Assembly: GCA_963755075.1 (NCBI GenBank)
Contig: CAVWKL010000288.1
Coordinates: 1 to 19,772, forward strand
Source of the DNA: Roseiarcus sp963755075
Lineage (GTDB): Bacteria > Pseudomonadota > Alphaproteobacteria > Rhizobiales > Beijerinckiaceae
Direction of reading: 5' to 3'
DNA: 19,772 nucleotides
This document shows positions 6,204 to 13,734 of the stretch, piece after piece; the stretch's first letter is position 1, and each line of letters opens with the position of its first letter. The notes below the pieces were generated by a model. The model worked only from the letters and a program-made list of their open reading frames with translations, ran no database searches and was not told the DNA's origin. The translations under genes and the position numbers were made by a program.

Positions 6204-7175
6204 TCAGGCGGTCGCCTGGATCAGCGAGGCGAAACGCGCCAGATCGACGTTGCCTCCCGACACGATGATCCCGACCCGTCTGCCGCGCAAATCGAGTTGA
6301 CCGCCGAACGCCGCCGCCGCGCCGAGGCAACCCGTCGGTTCGACCAAGATCTTCATGCGACCGGCGAAGAACGCCATCGTCTTGATGAGTTCGGCGTCGC
6401 TGACGGTGAGAATATCGTCGACGCGGCGTTGCAGCACCGGAAAGGTGAACGTCCCGAGATGCTGGGTTTGGGCGCCGTCGGCGATCGTGTCGGGGGTGTC
6501 GATGCGCACGATCCGGCCGCTGCGGAAACTGCGCTGCCCGTCGTTCCCGGCCGCCGGCTCGACGCCGATCACCGAACACTCGGGAAGCATCGCCTTGGCG
6601 GCGGTCGCGCAGCCGGACAAGAGGCCGCCGCCGCCGAGCGGCGCGATCAGGAGATCGAGCGGCCCGGCGCCTTCGATCAGCTCTTTGGCGGCGGTTCCCT
6701 GCCCCGCCATCACGTGCGGGTGGTCGTAGGGCGGGATGAGGGTCAAGCCGCGCTCTTCCGCCAGGCGCCGGCCGATGGCCTCGCGATCCTCCGCGTAACG
6801 GTCGTAGAGCGTCACTTCCGCGCCGTAGCCGCGCGTCGCGGCCAACTTGATCGCCGGAGCGTCGGTCGGCATCACGATGACCGCCTTCACGCCGAGCAGG
6901 CGGGCCGACAGGGCGACCGCCTGGGCGTGATTGCCCGATGAAAACGCAACGACGCCGCGCTCGCGCTGCGCCGGCGTGAATTGCGAAATCGCGTTGTAGG
7001 CGCCGCGGAACTTGAACGCTCCGGCGCGCTGGAAGTTCTCGCACTTGAAGAAGAGCTTCGCCCCGCTCGCCTCGTCGGCGGCGGTCGATGTCAATATTGG
7101 CGTGCGGCGCGCGACGCCGGCGATGCGCCTCTCGGCGCCTTCGATGTCGTCGAACGAGATGGCGAGCGCGGTCAT
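6204..7175 (-). CDS. PLP-dependent threonine/serine dehydratase
   Basis: 323-residue fold-type II PLP enzyme of the threonine dehydratase/serine racemase group, which deaminates L-threonine or L-serine (or a close relative such as threo-3-hydroxyaspartate) to a 2-oxoacid and ammonia. FKFRGA carries the PLP lysine, SSGNHAQ binds the substrate carboxylate, and GGGGLLSG binds the cofactor phosphate. There is no C-terminal regulatory ACT domain, so it resembles the short catabolic type rather than feedback-inhibited biosynthetic IlvA. The start is ATG 7175 (MTALAISFDDIEGAERRI) with AAGGACCTCAGGG upstream. The frame is open further upstream, but that part is Arg-rich and unlike the family. Exact substrate preference cannot be told from sequence. 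Confidence 0.9.
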   Translation of the reverse strand: MTALAISFDDIEGAERRIAGVARRTPILTSTAADEASGAKLFFKCENFQRAGAFKFRGAYNAISQFTPAQRERGVVAFSSGNHAQAVALSARLLGVKAVIVMPTDAPAIKLAATRGYGAEVTLYDRYAEDREAIGRRLAEERGLTLIPPYDHPHVMAGQGTAAKELIEGAGPLDLLIAPLGGGGLLSGCATAAKAMLPECSVIGVEPAAGNDGQRSFRSGRIVRIDTPDTIADGAQTQHLGTFTFPVLQRRVDDILTVSDAELIKTMAFFAGRMKILVEPTGCLGAAAAFGGQLDLRGRRVGIIVSGGNVDLARFASLIQATA

Positions 7176-7210
7176 CCCTGAGGTCCTTCGCTTGGAAGGC
7201 TTATGTACAC

Positions 7211-7232
7211 GCTCGGGCGCCGGGCGCCGAGC
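7211..7232. other. Strong GC hairpin between divergent genes
   Basis: GCTCGGGCGCC and GGCGCCGAGC pair as a 10-bp stem with one bulged G. It sits 36 bp upstream of the dehydratase start in a 207-bp divergent gap shared with the VOC gene. It could shape the 5' leader of the dehydratase mRNA or be an operator. No clear promoter was seen in this gap. Confidence 0.3.
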
Positions 7233-7382
7233 GGACGGCGGGCGCGCGCGAGACATATTTCCGGTCCTTTGCGCGGATTGGCGAGGGCGCCGAGGTCGAA
7301 GACCCTCGCGCGCGCCCTGCTGACAGAATCTGACGCGCCCGCCCGCTAAGTCTCGTCAGCGCCCACTCACAGGAGCCTTCCC

Positions 7383-7748
7383 ATGACCGATGTCAGCTTC
7401 ATCCTGCTCTACGTCGAGGACGTCGCGGCGAGCGAGGCCTTCTACGCCAAGCTTCTCGGCCGTCCCGCGATCGAATCCTCGCCGACCTTCGCCATGCTGC
7501 CCGCCGCGCCCGGTCTTATGCTCGGCCTGTGGCGGCGCGACGGCGTCGAGCCGAAAGCGGGCGCGCCGGGGGGCGGCGAAATCGCCTTTTCCCTCGAAAG
7601 CGAAACCGCGGTCGAGGCGGCCCACGCCGAGTGGGCCGCGCGCGGCGCGATCATCGCACAGCCGCCGACGCGGATGGACTTCGGCTACACCTTCGTCGGG
7701 CTGGACCCGGACGGACACCGGCTGCGGGTGTTCGCGCCGGCGGAGTGA
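7383..7748 (+). CDS. VOC/glyoxalase-fold protein, EhpR-like
   Basis: 121-residue vicinal-oxygen-chelate fold protein. Both beta-alpha-beta-beta-beta halves are present: VSFILLYVEDVAASEAFYAK at the start and DFGYTFVGLDPDGHRLRVFA at the end. The motif ESSPTFAMLP with GLMLGLW resembles the EhpR (phenazine-binding resistance) subgroup. That subgroup binds aromatic compounds without metal catalysis, but ligand and activity are not readable here. The start ATG 7383 has a good AGGAG 8 nt upstream. It ends 8 bp before the convergent mutL end. Confidence 0.85.
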   Translation: MTDVSFILLYVEDVAASEAFYAKLLGRPAIESSPTFAMLPAAPGLMLGLWRRDGVEPKAGAPGGGEIAFSLESETAVEAAHAEWAARGAIIAQPPTRMDFGYTFVGLDPDGHRLRVFAPAE

Positions 7749-7756
7749 ATATAATT

Positions 7757-9553
7757 TCACCGTCTCCCGAACAGCCGCTCGATATCGGCAAGCTTCAATT
7801 CGACGTAGGTCGGGCGGCCGTGGTTGCATTGGCCGGCGCCGGGAGTGGCCTCCATTTCGCGCAACAGCGCGTTCATCTCCTCGGGCTTCAGCTTGCGGCC
7901 GGCGCGGACGGAATGGTGGCAGGCGACGGTCGCCAGGCGATGGTCGAGCCGGCGCTCGAGGGCGAGCGCGCCGTCCTCGGCGAGGAGATCCTCGGCGAGG
8001 TCGCGGATGAGCGCGGCCATGTCGGCGCCGTCGAGCAGCGCCGGGGCTTCGCGCAGCAGCGCCGCGCCGGGGCCGAAGCTTTCGACGATGAGGCCGAGCG
8101 CCTCCAATTCCGCCGCGCGCTCAAACAGCGCGGAAGCCGCGCGCGGCTCGAGATCGATGACGAGGGGGCTCAGCAGAATCTGCCTGACGACGCCGTTCGC
8201 TTCGCGCTGGCGCTTCAATTTCTCGTAGACGATGCGCTCGTGCGCGGCGTGCTGGTCGACGATGACGAGCCCATCGCGCGTCTGGGCGACGATATAGGCG
8301 TCGTGGACTTGCGCCCGCGCCGCCCCGAGCGGCGCGGCGAGGTCGGCGCTCGCCGGCGTCGCGGCGGCGGCCACGTCGGCGGCGGGGGCGAAATCGCCGA
8401 ATGAGGCCTGCGCGCCTTCGGCGAATCGGTTGGCGGCGAGTTCGGGCGCCGCCGGCGAGGCGCGCCAATCCCAGTCCTGCGGCGGCGACGCGCCCCGCCA
8501 CTGCGGCGCGCGCATCGCGGCGAGCGCATTGGCGCCCCCGGTGGTCGTGGCGCGGTGCAGCGCCGCTTCGAGCCCCTGTTTCACCGCGCCGACGATCAGG
8601 CCGCGCACCAGCCCGCCGTCGCGAAAACGCACCTCCGCCTTGGCGGGATGGACATTGACGTCGACCTCGCGCGGGTCGCAGGCGACGGCGAGCGCCGCGA
8701 CGGCGTGGCGCCCTTGCGGGAGATAGTCGAGATAGGCGGCGCGCAGCGCGCCGGAGATCAGCTTGTCGCGCACCGCGCGGCCGTTGACGAAGACATATTG
8801 CGACAGCGCATTGGGCTTGTTGAGGGTCGGCAGACCGACATAGCCGGTCAGCCGCAGGCCCTCCCGAAGCGCGTCGATGCGCAGCGCGTTGGCGATGAAG
8901 TCTTCGCCCAAAGCCTGGCGCATGCGCTCGCGCTCGCCCGCTTCGCCAGCCCCGCAGGCGGGCCAATCGAAGGCGGCGCCGATATCGCTCGAAAAGGAAA
9001 ATCGCGTGCCCGGATTGGCGAGCGCCAGGCGGCGCACCACGTCGGCGCAGGCCTGGGCTTCGCTGCGATCGCTTTTAAGGAACTTCAGCCGCGCCGGCGT
9101 CGCGGCGAAGAGGTCGCGCGCCTCGACGCGCGTGCCGATGGGATGCGCCGAAGGGCGAAGCGCGCTTTTTGCTCCGTCCTCGACCCGCATCTCGAAGGCT
9201 TGCGGCGCGCCGCGCGCCCGGGTGCGGATTTCCAGCCGCGACACGGACGCGATCGAGGGCAGCGCCTCGCCGCGAAAGCCCAGCGTCGCGATGGCGGTCA
9301 AATCGCCGTCGGCAAGCTTCGAAGTGGCGTGGCGCTCGACCGAGAGTATGAGATCCTCGGCGTCCATGCCGAGGCCGTCGTCGCCGACGCGGATCAACCC
9401 CCGCCCGCCCGCCTCGATGGCGACGTCGATGCGGCTTGCGCCCGCGTCGAGCGCGTTCTCGACAAGCTCTTTGATCGCCGCCGCCGGCCGTTCGACCACT
9501 TCGCCGGCGGCGATGCGGTCGATCAGCAGCGGGTCGAGGCGGCGTATGGACAT
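7757..9553 (-). CDS. mutL: DNA mismatch repair protein MutL
   Basis: 598-residue MutL, which couples mismatch recognition by MutS to strand removal. N-terminal GHKL ATPase: KELVENALDAG (Glu29, Asn33), DDGLG (58-62) and GFRGEAL (92-98), followed by the transducer domain with NKPNALSQYVFVNGRAVRDK and VNVHPAKAEVRF. A low-complexity Ala/Pro-rich linker spans about residues 340-410. The dimerisation domain carries the endonuclease motif DQHAAHERIVYE (433-444), ACHHS (544-548) and QCNHGRPT (575-582). It should therefore nick DNA itself, as expected in bacteria without MutH. ATG 9553 is 21 bp after the upstream M16 gene, so it is probably co-transcribed. Confidence 0.98.
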   Translation of the reverse strand: MSIRRLDPLLIDRIAAGEVVERPAAAIKELVENALDAGASRIDVAIEAGGRGLIRVGDDGLGMDAEDLILSVERHATSKLADGDLTAIATLGFRGEALPSIASVSRLEIRTRARGAPQAFEMRVEDGAKSALRPSAHPIGTRVEARDLFAATPARLKFLKSDRSEAQACADVVRRLALANPGTRFSFSSDIGAAFDWPACGAGEAGERERMRQALGEDFIANALRIDALREGLRLTGYVGLPTLNKPNALSQYVFVNGRAVRDKLISGALRAAYLDYLPQGRHAVAALAVACDPREVDVNVHPAKAEVRFRDGGLVRGLIVGAVKQGLEAALHRATTTGGANALAAMRAPQWRGASPPQDWDWRASPAAPELAANRFAEGAQASFGDFAPAADVAAAATPASADLAAPLGAARAQVHDAYIVAQTRDGLVIVDQHAAHERIVYEKLKRQREANGVVRQILLSPLVIDLEPRAASALFERAAELEALGLIVESFGPGAALLREAPALLDGADMAALIRDLAEDLLAEDGALALERRLDHRLATVACHHSVRAGRKLKPEEMNALLREMEATPGAGQCNHGRPTYVELKLADIERLFGRR

Positions 9554-9574
9554 GGCGCGCTCGTCAAGGCTTCC

Positions 9575-10858
9575 CTAAACGCTCGCCGGCCGGCCCACCA
9601 CCACCACGCTGAGCGCCCCGTCGCCGAACACGCGCTCGGCGGCGCGGCGCGCGTCGGCCATCGTCACCGCCGCGACGCGAAGATTGCGCTCGACGAGCCA
9701 AGTGGGCCCATGGCCCTCGAGCTGGATGTGAACGAGCTGGCCGGCGATCTTGGCCGAAGTGTCGAAGCGCAAGGGATAGGAACCGATCAGGTATTTCTTG
9801 CCTTTTTCCAATTCGTCCTCGCTGAGCCCGCCCTGCGCCAAGTCGAGGATCTCGGCGCGGATGACGTCGAGCAATTCGCTGGCGCGCTCGTTCTTGGTGG
9901 TGGTGCCGCCGTGGAGATAGCTGGCGTGATCGAAGCTCTGCACCGAGGCCGAAACCGAGTAAGCGAGGCCGCGCTTTTCCCTGACCTCGCGAAACAGTCG
10001 CGAGGAGAGGCCGGTGCCGCCGCCGAGCACGTGGGCGAGCACGATGGAGGCGATGTAATCGGGATCGTCGCGCGCCACGGCGGGCCGGCCGAACCGAATG
10101 GTCGACTGCGGCACGTCGAGATCGACGATTTCGACGCCGCCGAGACCGACGAACGGCGCTTGGGCGACGGCGCGGAGATCGCCGCTCGCCGGCAGATCGG
10201 CGAAGACCGCGTCGATCAGCCTGGCCGCCCGGGATTCGTCGATTGCGCCGACGACGCCGATATGGAGCGCGCCGCGGGTGATGAGCCGGCGGGCGAGGCT
10301 TTTCAGTTCGTCGCGCTCGACCGTCGCGAGGCTCTCGAGCGTGCCGTGCGTCGGCAGGCCGTAGGGGTGGCCGGGGAAGACGCGCGCCCGCCAGGCGCGG
10401 CCCGCCATCGCCGAGGGATCGTTGGCCTCGTGGCGGAGCTGCGCGTTCAGCTGCTCGCGCACCCGGTCGAACGGCGCCGCGTCGAGGCGCGGGGCGTTGA
10501 GGCTGAGGCGCAGCAACTCCTCGGCGCGGTCGAGATGGCGCGCCAAGGTGCGCATCCGCCCGCCCAGATGGTCGCGTTCGTTATGGAAGGAGATTTCGAT
10601 CGCCTTCTCGTCGAGCGCCTGCTGGAAGGCTTGGCAGTCGAGGTCGCCGGCGCCCTCGTCGAGCAGGCCGGACAGCAGGGTCGCCGCGCCCGCCTTGCCC
10701 GCCTGGTCTTGCGCCGCGCCGCCGCCGAGGGCGAACTCGAGCGACACCAGGGGAACCGCGTAGTCCTCGACCAGCCAGAAACGAACGCCACGCGGGGTGA
10801 CGAGCTCGCGCAGGTTGACCGTGCTTTGCGCGACGGGATCGACGAGAGGGATGTTCAT
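9575..10858 (-). CDS. M16 peptidase-family protein, non-catalytic partner
   Basis: 427-residue M16 (pitrilysin/insulinase) family protein that lacks the HxxEH zinc motif. The corresponding place reads AGKAGAATLLSGLLDEGAGD. The M16 fold is otherwise intact, with VLGGGTGLSSRLFREVREKR and GLAYSVSA, which contribute to the substrate-binding half. In this family an inactive subunit typically pairs with an active one to form a closed chamber, and the catalytic gene lies 71 bp upstream in the same direction. The start is ATG 10858 (MNIPLVDPVAQ) with GAGGAAA upstream. No signal peptide is seen, so a cytosolic location is likely. The frame is open a little further upstream, without family similarity. 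Confidence 0.92.
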   Translation of the reverse strand: MNIPLVDPVAQSTVNLRELVTPRGVRFWLVEDYAVPLVSLEFALGGGAAQDQAGKAGAATLLSGLLDEGAGDLDCQAFQQALDEKAIEISFHNERDHLGGRMRTLARHLDRAEELLRLSLNAPRLDAAPFDRVREQLNAQLRHEANDPSAMAGRAWRARVFPGHPYGLPTHGTLESLATVERDELKSLARRLITRGALHIGVVGAIDESRAARLIDAVFADLPASGDLRAVAQAPFVGLGGVEIVDLDVPQSTIRFGRPAVARDDPDYIASIVLAHVLGGGTGLSSRLFREVREKRGLAYSVSASVQSFDHASYLHGGTTTKNERASELLDVIRAEILDLAQGGLSEDELEKGKKYLIGSYPLRFDTSAKIAGQLVHIQLEGHGPTWLVERNLRVAAVTMADARRAAERVFGDGALSVVVVGRPASV

Positions 10859-10929
10859 TGGCGTTTCCTCGACCCGCACGCGTCTTGCCGACGCGGGCTT
10901 TGTCAAAATGTCCGATCCCGACCTTGCGC

Positions 10930-12273
10930 TCAGGCGGCCTCTTCATCCGCCGGAAGCAGAAAGCCGGTGACGGCGCGTCGGCGTTCGAGCCACTTGCGCG
11001 CCGCGGCGAGCGTCTCCTCGGCGCTGACCGCCTCGATGCGCGCCGGCCACTCCAGCACGTCGCGGATCGTCTCGCCGGTGGCGAGCGCCGCGCCGTACCA
11101 GCGCGCCAGGGTCGCTTGGCTGTCCTGGGCGTAGATCGCATCGGCGACGAGGCGCGACTTGGCGCGCTCCAGCGCTTTCGTCTCGACGCCCTCGACGACG
11201 AACGAATGGAGAACCCGATCGACCGCGGCGTCGAGGTCGGGCAAGGCGACGCCGGGCGCGGGCATGGCGTAGAGATAGAAGCGCGTCTCGTCGAAGGCCG
11301 AGCCCATGTAGTAGGCGCCGACGGCGACCGCTTTCTTGTCCTCGAGCACCAGCTTGCGATAGAGGAGGCTCGTCTGGCCGCCGCCCAAGAGATGGGCGAG
11401 CACTTCGAGCGCCTCCGATTCGCCCGGCGCGGCGGTGCGGTGCGAAGGGGCGATATAGCAGCGCTGCCAACTCGGTTGCTCCACCTTTTCGTCGTTGACG
11501 ACGACCAACCGGCGCGCGACCGAGGCGGGCTCTTGCGGGCGGCGGCGCTCGGGCGCGGCGCCGCGCGGCCGGATCCCGCCGTAATGCCGCTCGGCGAGGC
11601 GGCGCACTTCCGCCGCGTCGGTGTCGCCGGCGACGACAAGGATCGCGTTCTCCGGCGTGTAGAAGCGCGCGTAATAGGCGAGCGCGTCCTCGCGATTGAG
11701 ACTCTCGATCTCATGGCTCCAGCCGATGATCGGCGTGCCGTAGGGGTGATGGGTGAACAGCGCCGCCTGCACCGCCTCGTTGAGCTGGGCGCTGGGATCG
11801 GCGTCGCAATGCATGCGGCGCTCCTCCAGCACGACGTCGCGCTCGGGCGCGACGATCTCGTCGGTGAGCACTAGGCCGGTCATGCGGTCGGCCTCGAATT
11901 CCATCATCGCGCTCAAGTGTTCCTTGGCGACCCGTTGGAAATAGGCGGTATAGTCGTTGCCGGTGAAAGCGTTTTCCTGCCCGCCGATCTCGGCGATGCG
12001 CAGCGAGAATTCGCCCTGCGGATGGGCTTTGGTGCCCTTGAACATCAGATGTTCGAGGAAATGGGCGATGCCCGACTTGCCCAAGGGATCGTCGGCCGAG
12101 CCGTTGCGATACCAAACCATATGGGTGACGACCGGGGCGCGATGATCGGGAATGACGACGACCGTGAGACCGTTGTCGAGGCGAAAATCGACGACGCCCG
12201 CGCCGGTCGCCGGGCGGGCGGGGCCCGGCGCAGCGGCCGCGTCGAGAGGAAGCTCGGAAGAAAGCGGCGTCAT
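10930..12273 (-). CDS. M16 zinc metallopeptidase, catalytic subunit
   Basis: 447-residue M16 peptidase. The inverted zinc motif HFLEH (His71, Glu74, His75) is followed by LMFKGT, and a third ligand is expected from the ERDVVLEERRM segment (Glu150 or Glu151). NAFTGNDYTAYFQ and THHPYGTPIIGW are typical of the family. The C-terminal M16 domain includes LAHLLGGGQTSLLYRKLVL. It probably degrades peptides together with the non-catalytic partner encoded next. I took ATG 12273 (MTPLSSEL); the ribosome-binding site is weak. An in-frame ATG at 12333 is less likely because the added residues look unrelated and overlap the TGACATA repeats. No signal peptide is evident, whereas some relatives are exported. 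Confidence 0.93.
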   Translation of the reverse strand: MTPLSSELPLDAAAAPGPARPATGAGVVDFRLDNGLTVVVIPDHRAPVVTHMVWYRNGSADDPLGKSGIAHFLEHLMFKGTKAHPQGEFSLRIAEIGGQENAFTGNDYTAYFQRVAKEHLSAMMEFEADRMTGLVLTDEIVAPERDVVLEERRMHCDADPSAQLNEAVQAALFTHHPYGTPIIGWSHEIESLNREDALAYYARFYTPENAILVVAGDTDAAEVRRLAERHYGGIRPRGAAPERRRPQEPASVARRLVVVNDEKVEQPSWQRCYIAPSHRTAAPGESEALEVLAHLLGGGQTSLLYRKLVLEDKKAVAVGAYYMGSAFDETRFYLYAMPAPGVALPDLDAAVDRVLHSFVVEGVETKALERAKSRLVADAIYAQDSQATLARWYGAALATGETIRDVLEWPARIEAVSAEETLAAARKWLERRRAVTGFLLPADEEAA

Positions 12274-12327
12274 CGATGCCCGATCGGCTGGAGAAAAAGG
12301 CGGGCATTTCGTCGGAAACGTCCGCCT

Positions 12328-12348
12328 TGACATAACTATGACATATAG
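12328..12348. promoter_or_regulatory. Candidate operator: tandem TGACATA with an 11-bp period
   Basis: TGACATA occurs at 12328-12334 and 12339-12345, one helical turn apart, and the second copy lies within CTAT-GACAT-ATAG, an inverted repeat. It is an AT-rich island in GC-rich DNA, 55 bp upstream of the catalytic M16 start and downstream of the WYL regulator. It could be a binding site for that regulator or part of the M16 promoter. Confidence 0.4.
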
Positions 12349-12376
12349 GGCGCCCTCGCGCGCCCCGCCAGTCGCT

Positions 12377-12420
12377 CGGCGCCGCGTGCTTAAGACAATA
12401 TGCCGACGGGCGCGGCGCCG
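12377..12420 (-). terminator. Large stem-loop after the WYL regulator gene
   Basis: CGGCGCCGCG (12377-12386) and CGCGGCGCCG (12411-12420) are perfect 10-bp inverted arms around a 24-nt loop. They begin 9 bp beyond the regulator's stop on the minus strand. No T-tract follows, so it is not a textbook intrinsic terminator, but it could stop or stabilise the upstream transcript before the M16 pair. Confidence 0.4.
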
Positions 12421-12428
12421 GCTTCGGC

Positions 12429-13115
12429 CTATTCCTCCAGTCCCTGCGCGGCGCGCCACTCGCGCATCAGCGCATGGCGGCGGCGGGGATAGCGCGCCTC
12501 GCTCGCCTCCAGCGCCTCGATGCGGTCGGCGCGGAAATGGCGAAAGGCGGCGCGGGTCTCGCACCAAGCGGCGACGACGCGCGCCGAATCGAAGAAACCG
12601 AGCGCAAACGGCCAGATCAACCGCCGCGTGCGCGCGCCCGAGGCGTCGACATAGGCGATGGCGAGCTTGCGCTCGGCGCGGATCGCTTGACGGATCAGCG
12701 TCAGATGCGCTTCGCCGGCGGCGATTGGCGCGCCCGGCCCGACGATAAGCGTCGGGGCGGCGATGAGATCGGCGCGATCGGGCGGCAGCACCGCGGCGAT
12801 CTTGGCCAGCGCATTCTCCGCCGCGCCGGCCAGCGGCGAATCCGCCCGCTTCGCCACCCAACGCGCGCCGAGCGCCAGCGCCTCGACCTCGTCGACCGAA
12901 AACATCAGCGGCGGCAGGGTGAAGCCGGGCCCGAGGACATAGCCGAGCCCCGCCTCCCCCGCGATCTCCGCGCCCTGCTCTTGCAAGGACGCGACATCGC
13001 GATAGAGCGTGCGTAGGCTGACGCCGAGCTCCTCGGCAAGTACCGCCCCGGCGACGGGACGACGGCGCCGGCGCAGGATTTCCAAGAGTTCGAGAAGACG
13101 CCGGGCGCGCGACAT
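12429..13115 (-). CDS. WYL-domain (YafY-type) transcriptional regulator
   Basis: 228-residue regulator. The N-terminal helix-turn-helix (residues about 7-60: RARRLLELLEILRRRRRPVA, then LAEELGVSLRTLYRDVASLQ) resembles the DeoR/HTH_11 type. The following GYVLGPGFTLPPLMFSVDEV is typical of YafY proteins. The C-terminal WYL-type domain (about 140-205) includes RRLIWPFALGFFDSARVVAA and WCETRAAFRHFRADRI, and probably senses a ligand. The start is ATG 13115 (MSRARRLLE) with AGGAAGG upstream; the open frame further upstream is non-family. It lies 52 bp after rsmD and may be part of that transcript. Its target is unknown; the repeats ahead of the M16 pair are a candidate. Confidence 0.92.
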   Translation of the reverse strand: MSRARRLLELLEILRRRRRPVAGAVLAEELGVSLRTLYRDVASLQEQGAEIAGEAGLGYVLGPGFTLPPLMFSVDEVEALALGARWVAKRADSPLAGAAENALAKIAAVLPPDRADLIAAPTLIVGPGAPIAAGEAHLTLIRQAIRAERKLAIAYVDASGARTRRLIWPFALGFFDSARVVAAWCETRAAFRHFRADRIEALEASEARYPRRRHALMREWRAAQGLEE

Positions 13116-13167
13116 GCGCCTTCCTGCCACGGCGCGCGCGAGCGGCCAAGCGGGACGTGCATGCCGC

Positions 13168-13731
13168 CTAGCGGCCTTCCGCCGCTGCGAAGAAGGCGAT
13201 CCGCGTTTCGCCGTAGACCCGCCCATCCACCAGTTCCAGCGCGGGCGGGGCGACGATCTCCGCCTTCGCCGCCTCCTCGACGACGATCAGGGCGCCTCGG
13301 GCGAGCCAGCCGCCCTCGCAAAGCGCGGCGAGCGCCGGACCGGCGAGGCCCTTATCGTAGGGCGGATCGAGGAAGGCGAGCGTGAATGGGGCGCCCGCGG
13401 GCGCCTTGCCGAGGCGCGTCGCGTCGGCGCGCCAGATGCGCGTGACGCCGCCAAGCGCGAAAGCCTCGACATTGGCGCGCAGCAGCGCGCGCGCCTCGGC
13501 GCCATTGTCGACGAACAACGCGAATTCCGCCCCGCGCGACAACGCCTCGATCCCCAACGCGCCGGAGCCGGCGAAGAGGTCGACGAGACGCGCGCCCTCG
13601 ACGGCCCCGGCGTGGCGATGGACGAGGATGTCGAAAATCGATTCGCGCAAGCGCTCCGAGGTCGGCCGGATCGCCCGCGAATCGGGCGTGTGCAGGACGC
13701 GCCCTTTCAGCCTGCCGCCGACGACGCGCAT
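13168..13731 (-). CDS. rsmD: 16S rRNA (guanine(966)-N(2))-methyltransferase RsmD
   Basis: 187-residue SAM-dependent methyltransferase that modifies G966 of 16S rRNA in the assembled small-subunit precursor. Conserved N-terminus MRVVGGRLKGRVL with RPTSERLRESIFDIL, SAM-binding DLFAGSGALGIEALSRGA (51-68) and the catalytic DPPY (122-125). Length matches the family. It starts 3 bp after the rluB stop codon, so the two are almost certainly co-transcribed. This pairing of pseudouridine synthase and RsmD is a known order in Rhizobiales. Confidence 0.96.
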   Translation of the reverse strand: MRVVGGRLKGRVLHTPDSRAIRPTSERLRESIFDILVHRHAGAVEGARLVDLFAGSGALGIEALSRGAEFALFVDNGAEARALLRANVEAFALGGVTRIWRADATRLGKAPAGAPFTLAFLDPPYDKGLAGPALAALCEGGWLARGALIVVEEAAKAEIVAPPALELVDGRVYGETRIAFFAAAEGR

Positions 13732-13734
13732 CGC

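Noticed and set aside
7745..7760. GTGAA-TATAAT-TTCAC as a bidirectional terminator between the VOC gene and mutL
   Set aside because: The stem is only 5 bp and A/T-rich, overlaps both stop codons, and lacks a T-tract on either strand.
8555..11134. An 859-codon plus-strand open frame
   Set aside because: It is antisense to mutL and both M16 genes, which are unmistakable on the minus strand. Its composition (Arg/Ala/Gly-rich, no domain) is that of a shadow frame.
12327..12350. TTGACA with TATAGG as a plus-strand promoter
   Set aside because: The spacing is 11 nt, far too short for sigma70, and no plus-strand gene follows.
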